Of a DNA stretch of 53,714 nucleotides, positions 1-8,364 are shown in pieces. A model generated the notes under the pieces. The model was not told the origin of the DNA, did not search any database, and saw only the letters and a program-made list of their open reading frames with translations. The DNA lies in assembly GCF_000447205.1 (NCBI RefSeq), contig NZ_AUWY01000078.1, forward strand, positions 1 through 53,714, given 5' to 3'. This DNA comes from Sphingobium ummariense RL-3. GTDB taxonomy: Bacteria; Pseudomonadota; Alphaproteobacteria; Sphingomonadales; Sphingomonadaceae. Position 1 is the stretch's first letter. Every line of letters begins with the position of its first letter. The translations under genes were made by a program, and so were the position numbers.

Positions 1-44
1 CCCTCCACCACTTCGTGGTCCCCCTCCCCCTACAGGGGAGGATA
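1..44. repeat. Truncated intergenic palindromic repeat at window edge
   Basis: Two adjacent hairpins are visible: CCAC..GTGG around positions 6-19, and a perfect 7-bp stem CCTCCCC (23-29) / GGGGAGG (35-41) with a CTACA loop. The C-rich, palindromic style resembles repeats dispersed between sphingomonad genes, but only one copy is in the window and it is cut by the left edge. It could instead be a terminator-like hairpin beyond tpiA, although no T tract follows on the minus strand. Confidence 0.35.
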
Positions 45-79
45 GTATGTCCGCCTCTGGCCGTTAGCTGCCCCGTCCC

Positions 80-820
80 CTACCCCGCCGCCGCGATCAC
101 CGGCCCGAACTTGGCGGCGGTGAGGCTGGCGCCACCCACCAGCCCGCCGTCCACGTCCGCAATCGCCATCAGGTCGGCGGCGTTGTCGCCGTTCATCGAT
201 CCGCCATAGAGGATACGCATCTTTTCCGCCTCGCTGCCGATCCGGGTCGCGAGCGCCGCCCGCAAGGCAGCGTGCATAGAGGCGACCGCCTCCATCGTGG
301 GTATACGCCCGGTGCCGATCGCCCAGATCGGTTCATAGGCGATGGCGAGCCAGTCCGCCGCCGCGCCCTCGGGCAGCGAGGCGAGCAGTTGCGCCGACAC
401 CACCGCCTCCGCGCCGCCGGCGTCGCGCACCTCCAGGCTCTCGCCCACGCACAGGATCACCTTGAGCCCGGCGGCATGGGCCGCCGCCGCCTTGGCCGCC
501 ACCTCGGCGTCGGACTCGCCCTGCGCGTCGCGCCGCTCGCTATGGCCGACGATGACCCATTGCGCACCGGCTTCCGCCAGCATCTCCGCCGACAGGCAGC
601 CGGTATGCGCGCCGCTGGCGTTCCAGTGATTGTCCTGCCCGCCGATGAAGGCCGCACCGCGCAGGGCATCGGCGGCCATGATGAGCGTGGCAGGCAGGCA
701 CAGCCCCACCTCGACCGCGGGATGCTCGGCCGCGATCCGCCCGATCGCCTCCACCTCGTCCAGATGGGCCCTCATCCCGTTCATCTTCCAATTGCCGACC
801 ACCAGCTTGCGCCTGCTCAT
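80..820 (-). CDS. tpiA: Triose-phosphate isomerase
   Basis: Cytosolic glycolytic and gluconeogenic enzyme that interconverts dihydroxyacetone phosphate and glyceraldehyde 3-phosphate. The 246-residue length is normal for the family. The catalytic residues are all visible: Lys12 in GNWKMNG, His93 in GHSERR and Glu163 in AYEPIWAIGTG, whose following AIGTG is the flexible lid. The ATG at 820 directly opens the conserved RKLVVGNWKMN beginning, so the start is secure. It is divergent from ppiD across about 150 bp that must hold both promoters. Identification is firm. Confidence 0.97.
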   Translation of the reverse strand: MSRRKLVVGNWKMNGMRAHLDEVEAIGRIAAEHPAVEVGLCLPATLIMAADALRGAAFIGGQDNHWNASGAHTGCLSAEMLAEAGAQWVIVGHSERRDAQGESDAEVAAKAAAAHAAGLKVILCVGESLEVRDAGGAEAVVSAQLLASLPEGAAADWLAIAYEPIWAIGTGRIPTMEAVASMHAALRAALATRIGSEAEKMRILYGGSMNGDNAADLMAIADVDGGLVGGASLTAAKFGPVIAAAG

Positions 821-973
821 CGTCCGTCATTCCCCTGTTATCGTTGCTGCACCCGGTCGCGATGAACGGCCTTCCCGCATTTGTCCAGCACCAGCGGGCC
901 AAGCCGCACTTGCCGCCGGGTCGATCCGCCCTTAAAGCGGGCCGCCATTCAATCCGCTGTACCGGACCCGTCC

Positions 974-2923
974 ATGCTCTCTGTCTTCCGCCGCCTCATC
1001 CGCTCCAAATTCGGCGCCCTGATCGCCATCCTGTTCCTGGGCGTGATCGCGGCCGCCTTCATCCTGGGCGACATCAGCAGCGGCGGCTTCGGCGGCGTGA
1101 CCGGCAACCGCGAGACGGTGGCGAAGGTTGGCGGCGCGCGCCTGACGCTCAGCGAAGTGCAGGACCGGGCGCAGCGCGTGTTCGAAAACGCCCGCCGTTC
1201 CGACCCGGGCCTTCAGATCAGTGCCTTCTTCGCGCAGGGCGGCGTCCAGCAGATCTACGACCAGATGGTCGGCGCCCTGACGCTGAAGGAATATGCGAAG
1301 GACCAGGGCATCCATATCTCCAAGCGCCTGGTGGATGCGCAGATCGCCCAGATCCCCGCCTTCCAGGATGCTGCCGGCAATTTCAGCCAGGACAATTTCC
1401 GCCAGTTGCTGCTGCGCGAGCGCATCACCGAGCAGGCGCTGCGTGACGACATCAGCCGGGAAATCCTGCAGAAGCAGATGATGGCGCCGCTGGGCCTGGG
1501 TGTGAAGCTGTCCGACAGCCTGGCGCTGCCCTATGCCTCGCTGCTGCTCGAAGCGCGGCAGGGCACGATCGCGGCGATCCCGGCCGTCGCCTTCCTCGAC
1601 GAGAAGGACCCGACCGACGCCCAGCTGGCCGACTATTACAAGCGCAACGCCGATCGCTTCACCATCCCGGAACAGCGCAAGATCCGCTACGCTGTGATCG
1701 ACGGCGAGCGCTTCGCCCAGGCCGCACAGCCGACGGATGCGGAGATCGCGGCCTATTACAATCAGAACAAGGCCGCTTACGCCGCCAAGCAGACCCGCAG
1801 CTTCGAACAGCTGATCCTGCCGACCCAGGCCGCCGCCCAGGCGATCGCAGACCAGGTGAAGGGCGGCAAGTCGCTCGCCGCCGCCGCGCAGGGTGCCGGG
1901 CTGTCGGCATCGACGCTGACCGAGCAAAGCAAGCAGGCGCTGGCCGGCGCGACCTCCGCCGCCATTGCCGACGCCGCCTTCGCCGCGAAGCAGGGCGAAC
2001 TGGTCGGGCCGCAGCGCGGCACGCTCGGCTGGGTGATCCTGCGCGTCACTGGCATCCAGGAGACGCCCGCCCGCGCGCTGGCCGCCGTGCGCGGCGAAAT
2101 CGTCACCACCCTGCGCGCGCAGAAGGAAAAGCAGCTGCTGACCGACTTCACCGGCAAGATCGAGGACCAGATCGCCGATGGCGGCAGCTTCGAGGAAGTC
2201 GTGAAGGACAATGGCCTGGCGCTGGAGGTGACGCCGCCGCTGCTCGCCGCCGGCCGCCAGGTCGAGAATGTCGCCTACCAGCCGACGGCGGACGTGAAGG
2301 CGCTGCTCGCGCCCGTCTTCGCCATGAGCCAGGACGACGACGCACAGCTGGTCCCGATCGTCGCCGACAAGCGCTATGCGATCGCCGCGCCGGCCGAGAT
2401 CATCGCCGCGGCCCCGCCCCCGCTCTCCAAGGTCAAGGCCGCGGTGGTGGCTCAGTACAAGCTCAACCAGGGCAATCTGAAGGCCAAGGCGCTCGCCGAA
2501 CAGATCCAGGCGAAGGTCGCCAAGGGCACCAAGATGGCCGATGCGATCGCCGCCGCCGGCGTGAAGCTGCCCGCGCCGCAGGTGCTGGGTGGCCGCCGCG
2601 CCGACATCCTGCGTTCCGGCCAGCGCCCGCCCGCCGAGGTCGCCATGCTGTTCCAGATGGCCGCCAACAGCGTGAAGACGCTGCCGATCGGCAACGACCG
2701 GGGCTATTTCGTGGTGCAGCTGAACGCCATCAAGCGCGGCGATGCCGGCGGCGACAAGGCGCTGCTCGAACAGGTCCGCACCCAGCTCGGCGAGGTCGTC
2801 GGCCAGGAATATGGCCAGCAGTTCGAGCGCGCCGTCGAGAAGGAACTGAACGTCAAGCGCACGGCCGATGCCGCCGCCCGCGTGCAGGGGGCGCTGACCG
2901 CCGCCAACGGCAGCGGCCAATAA
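974..2923 (+). CDS. ppiD: PpiD-like periplasmic peptidyl-prolyl isomerase/chaperone
   Basis: Membrane-anchored chaperone of the SurA/PpiD family that helps fold proteins leaving the Sec translocon. The open frame runs upstream to 881, but the ATG at 974 gives MLSVFRRLIRSKFGAL followed by one transmembrane helix (about residues 12-34), which is the family's typical start. The product is 649 residues. An N-terminal SurA-like helical region is followed by a parvulin-type domain at roughly 240-355 (FEQLILPT ... GTLGWVILRVT) and a second degenerate one towards the C terminus. trpE starts one base after the stop, so the two are probably cotranscribed. Whether the parvulin domain is catalytically active cannot be told from sequence alone. 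Confidence 0.9.
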   Translation: MLSVFRRLIRSKFGALIAILFLGVIAAAFILGDISSGGFGGVTGNRETVAKVGGARLTLSEVQDRAQRVFENARRSDPGLQISAFFAQGGVQQIYDQMVGALTLKEYAKDQGIHISKRLVDAQIAQIPAFQDAAGNFSQDNFRQLLLRERITEQALRDDISREILQKQMMAPLGLGVKLSDSLALPYASLLLEARQGTIAAIPAVAFLDEKDPTDAQLADYYKRNADRFTIPEQRKIRYAVIDGERFAQAAQPTDAEIAAYYNQNKAAYAAKQTRSFEQLILPTQAAAQAIADQVKGGKSLAAAAQGAGLSASTLTEQSKQALAGATSAAIADAAFAAKQGELVGPQRGTLGWVILRVTGIQETPARALAAVRGEIVTTLRAQKEKQLLTDFTGKIEDQIADGGSFEEVVKDNGLALEVTPPLLAAGRQVENVAYQPTADVKALLAPVFAMSQDDDAQLVPIVADKRYAIAAPAEIIAAAPPPLSKVKAAVVAQYKLNQGNLKAKALAEQIQAKVAKGTKMADAIAAAGVKLPAPQVLGGRRADILRSGQRPPAEVAMLFQMAANSVKTLPIGNDRGYFVVQLNAIKRGDAGGDKALLEQVRTQLGEVVGQEYGQQFERAVEKELNVKRTADAAARVQGALTAANGSGQ

Positions 2924-2924
2924 G

Positions 2925-4445
2925 ATGGGCGACGCGACGGGGAGAGACGGCGTCGACAGCGCGCGCGCGGCCCTGGCGGCCGGCGAATCGGCGCTGGTCT
3001 GGCGCCGGCAGATCGCCGACACCGACACGCCGATCTCCGCCGCGCTCAAGCTGTTCGAGCCCGATCGCGGCGACTTCCTGCTGGAATCGGTGGAGGGCGG
3101 CGCGGTCCGCGGCCGCTACAGCCTGATCGGCCTTGCCCCCGACCTTGTCTTCCGCGCCGAGGGCACGACAGCGCAGATCAACCGCCAATGGGCGAGCGAC
3201 CGTGAAGCTTTCCAGCCTGCTGGCACGGGCGCGCTCGACGCGCTGCGCGACCTGGTCGCCGAATGCCGCGCGCCGCTCGATCCCGCCCTGCCCCCGGCCC
3301 TCGCCTGCCTGGTCGGCTATTTCGGCTATGAGACGGTGGGGCTGGTGGAAAAGCTGCCCCGTCCCGCGCCCAACCCCATCGACCTGCCCGACATGCTGTT
3401 CGTGCGGCCCACGGTCATCCTGGTGTTCGACCGGCTGGCCGACGCGCTTTACCTCGTCGCGCCGGTGTGGAAAGGAAGCTTCGCCGATCCCGACAAGGCC
3501 ATCGCCGCCGCGCTCGACCGCATCGACGCCGCCGCCGCCCGTCTTGCAGCGCCGATTCCGGCCCTGCCCGCTCCGGCTGAGATCGCCGATGTGGAGGTGA
3601 CCCCGGTGCTGGCGCCCGGCCGCTATGGCGAGATGGTGAGCAAGGCGAAGGACTATATCGTCGCGGGCGACATCTTCCAGGTCGTGCTGGCGCAGCGCTT
3701 CACCAGCCCCTTCACCCTGCCGCCGATCGCGCTCTACCGCGCGCTGCGGCGGATCAATCCCTCGCCCTTCCTCTATTATCTGGACCTGCCCGGCTTCGCG
3801 CTGATCGGTTCGAGCCCCGAGATCCTGGTTCGCGCCCGCGATGGCGAGGTAACGATCCGCCCGATCGCCGGCACGCGTCCGCGCGGCAAGACGGCGGTCG
3901 AGGACGCCGCCAATCGCGAAAGCCTGCTGGCCGATCCCAAGGAGCGGGCCGAGCATCTGATGCTGCTCGACCTCGGCCGCAACGATGTCGGCCGCGTCGC
4001 CGCCGCCGGGACGGTCACAGTGACGGACAGCTATACCGTCGAATTCTACAGCCACGTCATGCACATCGTATCGAACGTGGTGGGCCGCCTGGCACCGGGC
4101 AAGGATGCGCTCGACGCCCTGTTCGCCGGCTTCCCCGCCGGCACCGTATCGGGCGCGCCCAAGGTCCGCGCTTGCGAGATCATCGCCGAGCTGGAGCCCG
4201 AGACGCGCGGCGCCTATGCCGGCGGGGTGGGTTATTTCGGGCCGGACGGCAATATGGACAGCTGCATCGTGCTGCGTACCGCGGTGCTGAAGGACGGGAC
4301 CATGCACGTTCAGGCTGGCGCGGGCATCGTCGCCGACAGCGACCCCGCCTATGAGCAACGCGAATGCGAGGCGAAGAGCGGCGCCCTGCTCGCCGCCGCG
4401 CGCGAGGCCGTCGCCATCGCCCGGGGCTCAGGCTTCGGCCAATAG
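2925..4445 (+). CDS. trpE: Anthranilate synthase component I
   Basis: Converts chorismate to anthranilate, the first committed step of tryptophan synthesis, using ammonia from a TrpG glutaminase. The protein has 506 residues. The N-terminal region has the LLES and RYS elements of the tryptophan feedback site. The C-terminal chorismate-binding domain shows IAGTRPRGKT, LDLGRNDVGRV, FPAGTVSGAPK and AGAGIVADSDP. It follows ppiD with a one-base gap. Oddly, no trpG, trpD or trpC follows: the next gene is a convergent DJ-1-like gene that overlaps the trpE end by 18 bases. TrpG must be encoded elsewhere. pabB is the alternative, but length, feedback motif and sequence favour trpE. Confidence 0.93.
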   Translation: MGDATGRDGVDSARAALAAGESALVWRRQIADTDTPISAALKLFEPDRGDFLLESVEGGAVRGRYSLIGLAPDLVFRAEGTTAQINRQWASDREAFQPAGTGALDALRDLVAECRAPLDPALPPALACLVGYFGYETVGLVEKLPRPAPNPIDLPDMLFVRPTVILVFDRLADALYLVAPVWKGSFADPDKAIAAALDRIDAAAARLAAPIPALPAPAEIADVEVTPVLAPGRYGEMVSKAKDYIVAGDIFQVVLAQRFTSPFTLPPIALYRALRRINPSPFLYYLDLPGFALIGSSPEILVRARDGEVTIRPIAGTRPRGKTAVEDAANRESLLADPKERAEHLMLLDLGRNDVGRVAAAGTVTVTDSYTVEFYSHVMHIVSNVVGRLAPGKDALDALFAGFPAGTVSGAPKVRACEIIAELEPETRGAYAGGVGYFGPDGNMDSCIVLRTAVLKDGTMHVQAGAGIVADSDPAYEQRECEAKSGALLAAAREAVAIARGSGFGQ

Positions 4446-5036
4446 GCTGGGCGCGATCGCCGCCATCGCACGGGCGATGAACGAGTCCTTCTCTCCCACC
4501 GGCGCGACATAGTGCAGCGCCTCCCGCGCTGCACCCTGCCCGGCGAGCCGGGCGATCACCCAGGCGGCGAGATAGGGCGAGGCCAGGCACCCGCCTGCCG
4601 TCGCGACATTGCCATGCGCGACGAAGGGCGCGTCGATCACTTCCACCCCCGCCTCGATCACCCAGGGCTTGCTCGTCAGGTCCGTGCAGGCCGGAAGCCC
4701 GCCGATCAGCCCCAGCCGCGCCAGCAGCAGCGTGCCCGAGCATTGTGCTCCAATCAGTTGCCGTGCAGGATCGAGCGCGATCCGCGCCAGCATCGCCGGG
4801 TCCGCCGCCACCTCCCGCGTGCGGATGCCGCTGCCGATCAGGACCGCATCGGCCTCGCGCGCGAACTCCAGCGGGTTCTGCCGCTGCACGACCACGCCGT
4901 TCATCGACCGCACCTCCGGCGTGGGCGCGGCGATGTGCGCTTCCCAGCCACGGCTGCGCAGGCGGTTGAGGATGCCGGCAGCGACGAAGCTATCCAGCTC
5001 GTTGAAGCCGTCGAAGGTCAGGATCGCGATCTGCAT
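4428..5036 (-). CDS. DJ-1/PfpI family protein
   Basis: A 202-residue protein of the class I glutamine-amidotransferase-like (DJ-1/PfpI/ThiJ) superfamily. It starts with the typical beta strand MQIAILTFDGFNELD and has a nucleophile-elbow cysteine in GAQCSGTLLL (about residue 99). Family members include isonitrile hydratases, chaperone/deglycase-like proteins and AraC-type regulator domains; this one has no DNA-binding domain. It has no amidotransferase triad pattern that would make it TrpG. It is convergent with trpE (18-bp overlap) and lies last in a leftward group after the extensin-like gene, separated by 80 bp. The substrate is unknown. Confidence 0.8.
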   Translation of the reverse strand: MQIAILTFDGFNELDSFVAAGILNRLRSRGWEAHIAAPTPEVRSMNGVVVQRQNPLEFAREADAVLIGSGIRTREVAADPAMLARIALDPARQLIGAQCSGTLLLARLGLIGGLPACTDLTSKPWVIEAGVEVIDAPFVAHGNVATAGGCLASPYLAAWVIARLAGQGAAREALHYVAPVGEKDSFIARAMAAIAPSLLAEA

Positions 5037-5116
5037 GGGGCAGGCTTAGGAAATCGTCCGCCGCTGCGGCAGAGCCGCTTCGCCTCCGGCGGCCTGCCCG
5101 CAGAAGGATCTGCGGC

Positions 5117-5842
5117 CTAGCGGCAGGCCCGCCCGCCCATCGCGCCCCGCTCCGCCTGGTCGAGGTGCAGGTGGTCGCGATGCGCGGCGTTGTAGTCCGG
5201 CGAGAGCACGGTGGAAAACAGCCGGCACGCGCCGTCCCGCGCCTCGTGCAGGAAAGCCGCATCCTTGCCATCCCCCTTCCAGTCGCCGACGATGCTGATC
5301 CGGCGCCCGTCCGCCAGCACGAAGGCGGCGATGTCGATCGCGTCGGCGGTTGCGTGCTCGCTGAAATCCCCGCTGCTGCGCCCGTACATGCGGCGGCAGC
5401 TGTAGGAGCCGAAATGCTCGACCCGCTTCACCGGCTGGCCGAATATCCGCTGCGCGGCGGGCTGCACCACCTGCCATTCCCACAGCTTGAAGGCAGCGGC
5501 GACGGGGCAGGACGGCGCGACGGAAGCGGGAGACAGGGCGATAGCGCCTGCCCCGCTCTCCAGCCGCACGGCGTCGGAATAGGCGCAATGCCGTTCCCCG
5601 CCGGGCTTCATCACGACATAGGCGACGCCCGCCTGGTCCAGCAGAGCACGGCACTGGGAGGGCTCCCCGGTAAGCGCCGCCAGCTTGCGCCCGGTAAACA
5701 GTCCGATCGGTTCCGCCAGATCCAGCTCCGTCCAGGGCAGATCCTGCGGCCTCTGCCTGAGGACCGCATAGGAGATGAAGATCAGTGCGGCCAGTACCGC
5801 AAGGACCAGCGAACGACGGAGCAGGATGTGAAGGCGGCGCAT
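5117..5842 (-). CDS. Extensin-like C-terminal domain protein
   Basis: A 241-residue envelope protein with an N-terminal uncleaved signal or membrane anchor (about residues 10-27, rich in Leu/Val/Ala after an Arg-rich start). The rest matches the bacterial extensin-like C-terminal family (PF06904): a Cys-rich region with SYSCRRMYGR, the SEHATADAIDI motif and a C-terminal AHRDHLHLD. The His/Asp pattern resembles D,D-carboxypeptidase-like metallopeptidases, so a cell-wall role is plausible but inferred. The NUDIX gene ends three bases upstream, indicating one transcript. Confidence 0.8.
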   Translation of the reverse strand: MRRLHILLRRSLVLAVLAALIFISYAVLRQRPQDLPWTELDLAEPIGLFTGRKLAALTGEPSQCRALLDQAGVAYVVMKPGGERHCAYSDAVRLESGAGAIALSPASVAPSCPVAAAFKLWEWQVVQPAAQRIFGQPVKRVEHFGSYSCRRMYGRSSGDFSEHATADAIDIAAFVLADGRRISIVGDWKGDGKDAAFLHEARDGACRLFSTVLSPDYNAAHRDHLHLDQAERGAMGGRACR

Positions 5843-5845
5843 GGC

Positions 5846-6616
5846 CTAACCACGCGAAACGGTGGCAATCGGTTCCGAACAGACGGGATAGCCCAGATGG
5901 GTCGGGATGCAGAGATGCGGCCGGCCGTCGCGCTGCTCGATCCATGGGCGAACCGCCTCCACCGGGGTCGACGCGGCATGGGCCGCCAGTTCGTCGAAAC
6001 TGTTAAAGCCCGCCAGCCGTTCGAGATTACGGCGGGTAGGAAAGATGATGCGCCCTTCCCCCGCGTCGCAGCGCGCGATCGTGTCGGCCGCGCTGTACCA
6101 GAACAGCCGCACGGCCTCCGCTCCATCAGCGCTTGCCTCCTGCCCTTCGGGCATGCGCGCCAAATAGAAGCGGGTATCGTAGATCCGCTGCACCCGCTCT
6201 GCGTCGGCGGGGTGCCAGCGCGCGAAGGGAACCAGCTCGTCCAGCGCCAGCCCCAGGCCATGGCGCTCCAGCAGCATGCCCATGCTCTCTCCGGTCGACA
6301 GCGATGCCCGCAGGGACAGAGGCTGCGCGGCGTCCGTCAGGCCCTGGAGACCGATGCCCAACCCGCTCTCTTCCAGCGTCTCACGGATGGCGGCCACCCG
6401 AGCCGCAGCATCGTCTAGCGCCAGCTGTCCGGCGAAGCGTTCGGCCAGGGTCCAGTCCCCCTCTTCCACCGCACCGCCGGGAAAAACGAGCGCCCCCGCC
6501 GCGAACGCCATGGTCGCTGCACGCTCCATCATCAGGATATCGGGTGCCAGTCCAGGTCGATCCCGCACAACCACCACGGTCGCGGCCGGGCGGCCCGCGT
6601 CGCTCGCTTGCGTCAT
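5846..6616 (-). CDS. NUDIX hydrolase (NUDT19/RNPP-like)
   Basis: A 256-residue hydrolase of nucleoside-diphosphate-linked compounds. The Nudix signature is split, as in the NUDT19-type branch that acts on CoA-like substrates: [10 protein letters not shown], then an insertion, then [10 protein letters not shown] (about residues 79-88). The exact substrate is not shown by sequence. It begins a leftward group with the extensin-like gene (3-bp gap) and the DJ-1 gene. The ATG at 6616 lies just downstream, in its own direction, of the leftward tRNA-Ala gene. Confidence 0.82.
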   Translation of the reverse strand: MTQASDAGRPAATVVVVRDRPGLAPDILMMERAATMAFAAGALVFPGGAVEEGDWTLAERFAGQLALDDAAARVAAIRETLEESGLGIGLQGLTDAAQPLSLRASLSTGESMGMLLERHGLGLALDELVPFARWHPADAERVQRIYDTRFYLARMPEGQEASADGAEAVRLFWYSAADTIARCDAGEGRIIFPTRRNLERLAGFNSFDELAAHAASTPVEAVRPWIEQRDGRPHLCIPTHLGYPVCSEPIATVSRG

Positions 6617-6668
6617 CGCCCCTTCCTAGGGGCAATCGCACGGCGGGCAACTGTAAAATCCGGAATGT

Positions 6669-6744
<76 letters not shown>

Positions 6745-6971
6745 AACGGAGCGCTGCCTATAGGCGAGCGATTTGCGGCTGGCAACGCCCCCGATGTAAT
6801 TTTTTGCGCGCTCCCAACGGGCCGGCCGCGGCGGAATCCGCGAGCGGCAAGATGGGGCACAGGCCGGATGTTACCCCTGCGAAACGCCCGGAACGATGGG
6901 CTCGATCACTCATTGGTGTGCTGACGGCGCCATTGCCGCGCCGCCGATGAAACGGATCAAGGAGAGTGACT

Positions 6972-7904
6972 ATGGGTTACCAAGGCGGACGCCGCTACGG
7001 TGGCGATGATCGTTACTACGGCGATTGGGACCGCGGATCGGGCCGCAGCCGCGCGTCGCGGGACTGGCGCGACGACCGCGGCTACCGCTACGGCACGCGC
7101 GGGCAGTTCGGCGGTGGCGATTATCGCCGGGGACCGGACGGCTATGACCCGGAGGACCGCGGGTTCTTCGACCGCGCCGGCGACGAGATCCGCAGCTGGT
7201 TCGGCGATGAGGAGGCCGAACGTCGCCGCGAATATGACGAATATTACGATCGCCCCTATGGCGACCCGCGCGATCAGTCGAGCCGTATCGGATTCGCCTC
7301 CGCCGGCGGCAGGGGCTATCTGCCTGGGCGCGGCTATGCGCCCTACACGGGCGAACGCAGCGGCTTCGGCAGCGAGGATCATGGCAATCGCGTCCGCGCC
7401 TATGGACCGCAGCAGGATTATGGGGCGCACCATGACAGCAATTACCATGCATGGCGTCAGCAGCGGATCGACGAACTGGACCGCGACTATGCCGAGTATC
7501 AGCGCGAAAATCGCGACCGCTTCAACAGCGAGTTCGGCAGTTGGCGTACCCGCCGGAGCGAGCAGCGCCAGGCGATCCAGCAGGTGCGGGAGCATATGGA
7601 GGTGGTCGGCAGCGACGGCGAGCATGTCGGCACCGTCGACATGCTGCGCGGCGACCGCATCATCCTGACGAAAAGCGATGAAGATGCAGGGGGTGTGCAC
7701 CACTCCATCCCGTCGAGCTGGATCAAGTCGGTCGATGCGACAAGGGTGACGCTGGAAAGGACGGCCGCCCAGGCGCAGGACGCCTGGCGCACGGAGCGAG
7801 AGCAGAGCGCGCTGTTTGGCGACCGGGACGAGGACCGCGACGGCTGGGCCGGCCAGGGCTATGCGAGCAGCAGCAGTTCGAGCTACGACAATCGGCGTCG
7901 CTGA
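6972..7904 (+). CDS. SWFGD-motif / DUF2171 protein, low-complexity N terminus
   Basis: A 310-residue protein. The ATG at 6972 was chosen because AAGGAG lies 7 bases upstream; a GTG at 6966 is too close to it. Residues 1-65 are a Gly/Arg/Tyr/Asp-rich disordered segment. Next comes an IRSWFGDEEAERRR motif (about 70-83), found in sphingomonad stress-associated proteins. The C-terminal half ends in a DUF2171/PRC-barrel-like domain (about 203-258: MEVVGSDGEHVGTVD ... ILTKSDEDAGGVHHSIP). The tail is a Ser run and Arg-rich. There is no signal peptide. It is monocistronic, followed by a strong terminator. The function is unknown; related proteins are often linked to stress conditions, but I see no clear EcfG promoter here. 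Confidence 0.8.
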   Translation: MGYQGGRRYGGDDRYYGDWDRGSGRSRASRDWRDDRGYRYGTRGQFGGGDYRRGPDGYDPEDRGFFDRAGDEIRSWFGDEEAERRREYDEYYDRPYGDPRDQSSRIGFASAGGRGYLPGRGYAPYTGERSGFGSEDHGNRVRAYGPQQDYGAHHDSNYHAWRQQRIDELDRDYAEYQRENRDRFNSEFGSWRTRRSEQRQAIQQVREHMEVVGSDGEHVGTVDMLRGDRIILTKSDEDAGGVHHSIPSSWIKSVDATRVTLERTAAQAQDAWRTEREQSALFGDRDEDRDGWAGQGYASSSSSSYDNRRR

Positions 7905-7927
7905 ACGCACGGCTTAAATGATGGAGA

Positions 7928-7953
7928 GGCCCGGCAGCAATGCCGGGCCTTTT
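7928..7953 (+). terminator. Intrinsic terminator of the DUF2171 gene
   Basis: A perfect 9-bp stem GGCCCGGCA (7928-7936) / TGCCGGGCC (7941-7949) closes on a GCAA tetraloop and is followed by TTTT. It lies 23 bases after the stop codon. Confidence 0.9.
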
Positions 7954-8018
7954 CCATGTCCGCTTGCCTTCCTCCACCCAGCGACCCTAGTGCAGCGCAT
8001 CCCTATGCCGAGTACGCC

Positions 8019-8357
8019 ATGCCCACCATCCTGCTGCTGATCGCTTCCAACCTGTTCATGACCATCGCCTGGTACTGGCACCTGAAGGGCGGGATGGGAA
8101 AACCGATCCTGCTGGTCATCCTGATCAGCTGGGGCATCGCCCTGTTCGAATATTGCCTGGCGGTGCCTGCGAACCGGATAGGCTATGCCCATGGCTGGAG
8201 TGCGGGGCAGCTCAAGGTGGCGCAGGAGGCGATCGCGCTCGTGGTGTTCGGCGGCTTCATGGTGACGGTGCTGGGCGAGCCGCTGCACTGGCGCCATCTC
8301 GCGGCCTTCGCCTGCATCCTGGCGGCCGTGGGCTTCCTGTTCGTCGGACGAAGCTGA
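8019..8357 (+). CDS. DUF486 (DMT-superfamily) small membrane protein
   Basis: A 112-residue inner-membrane protein with four predicted helices, matching the DUF486 family of small multidrug/metabolite-transporter-like proteins: MPTILLLIASNLFMTIAWYW at the start, SWGIALFEYCLAVPANR in the middle and an AAVGFLFVG end. The frame is open to 7956, but the ATG at 8019 gives the family's usual start. It is convergent with queA; the stop codons are 7 bases apart within a short CTGAGG..CCTCAG palindrome that has no T tract. The substrate is unknown. Confidence 0.85.
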   Translation: MPTILLLIASNLFMTIAWYWHLKGGMGKPILLVILISWGIALFEYCLAVPANRIGYAHGWSAGQLKVAQEAIALVVFGGFMVTVLGEPLHWRHLAAFACILAAVGFLFVGRS

Positions 8358-8364
8358 GGCCGCC

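Noticed and set aside
932..3049. 705-residue open frame on the minus strand over ppiD
   Set aside because: A GC-rich shadow of ppiD; low-complexity His/Arg/Gly-rich translation with no motif.
6890..6971. EcfG-type stress promoter (GGAAC near 6890) before the DUF2171 gene
   Set aside because: No CGTT element at the required spacing after GGAAC.
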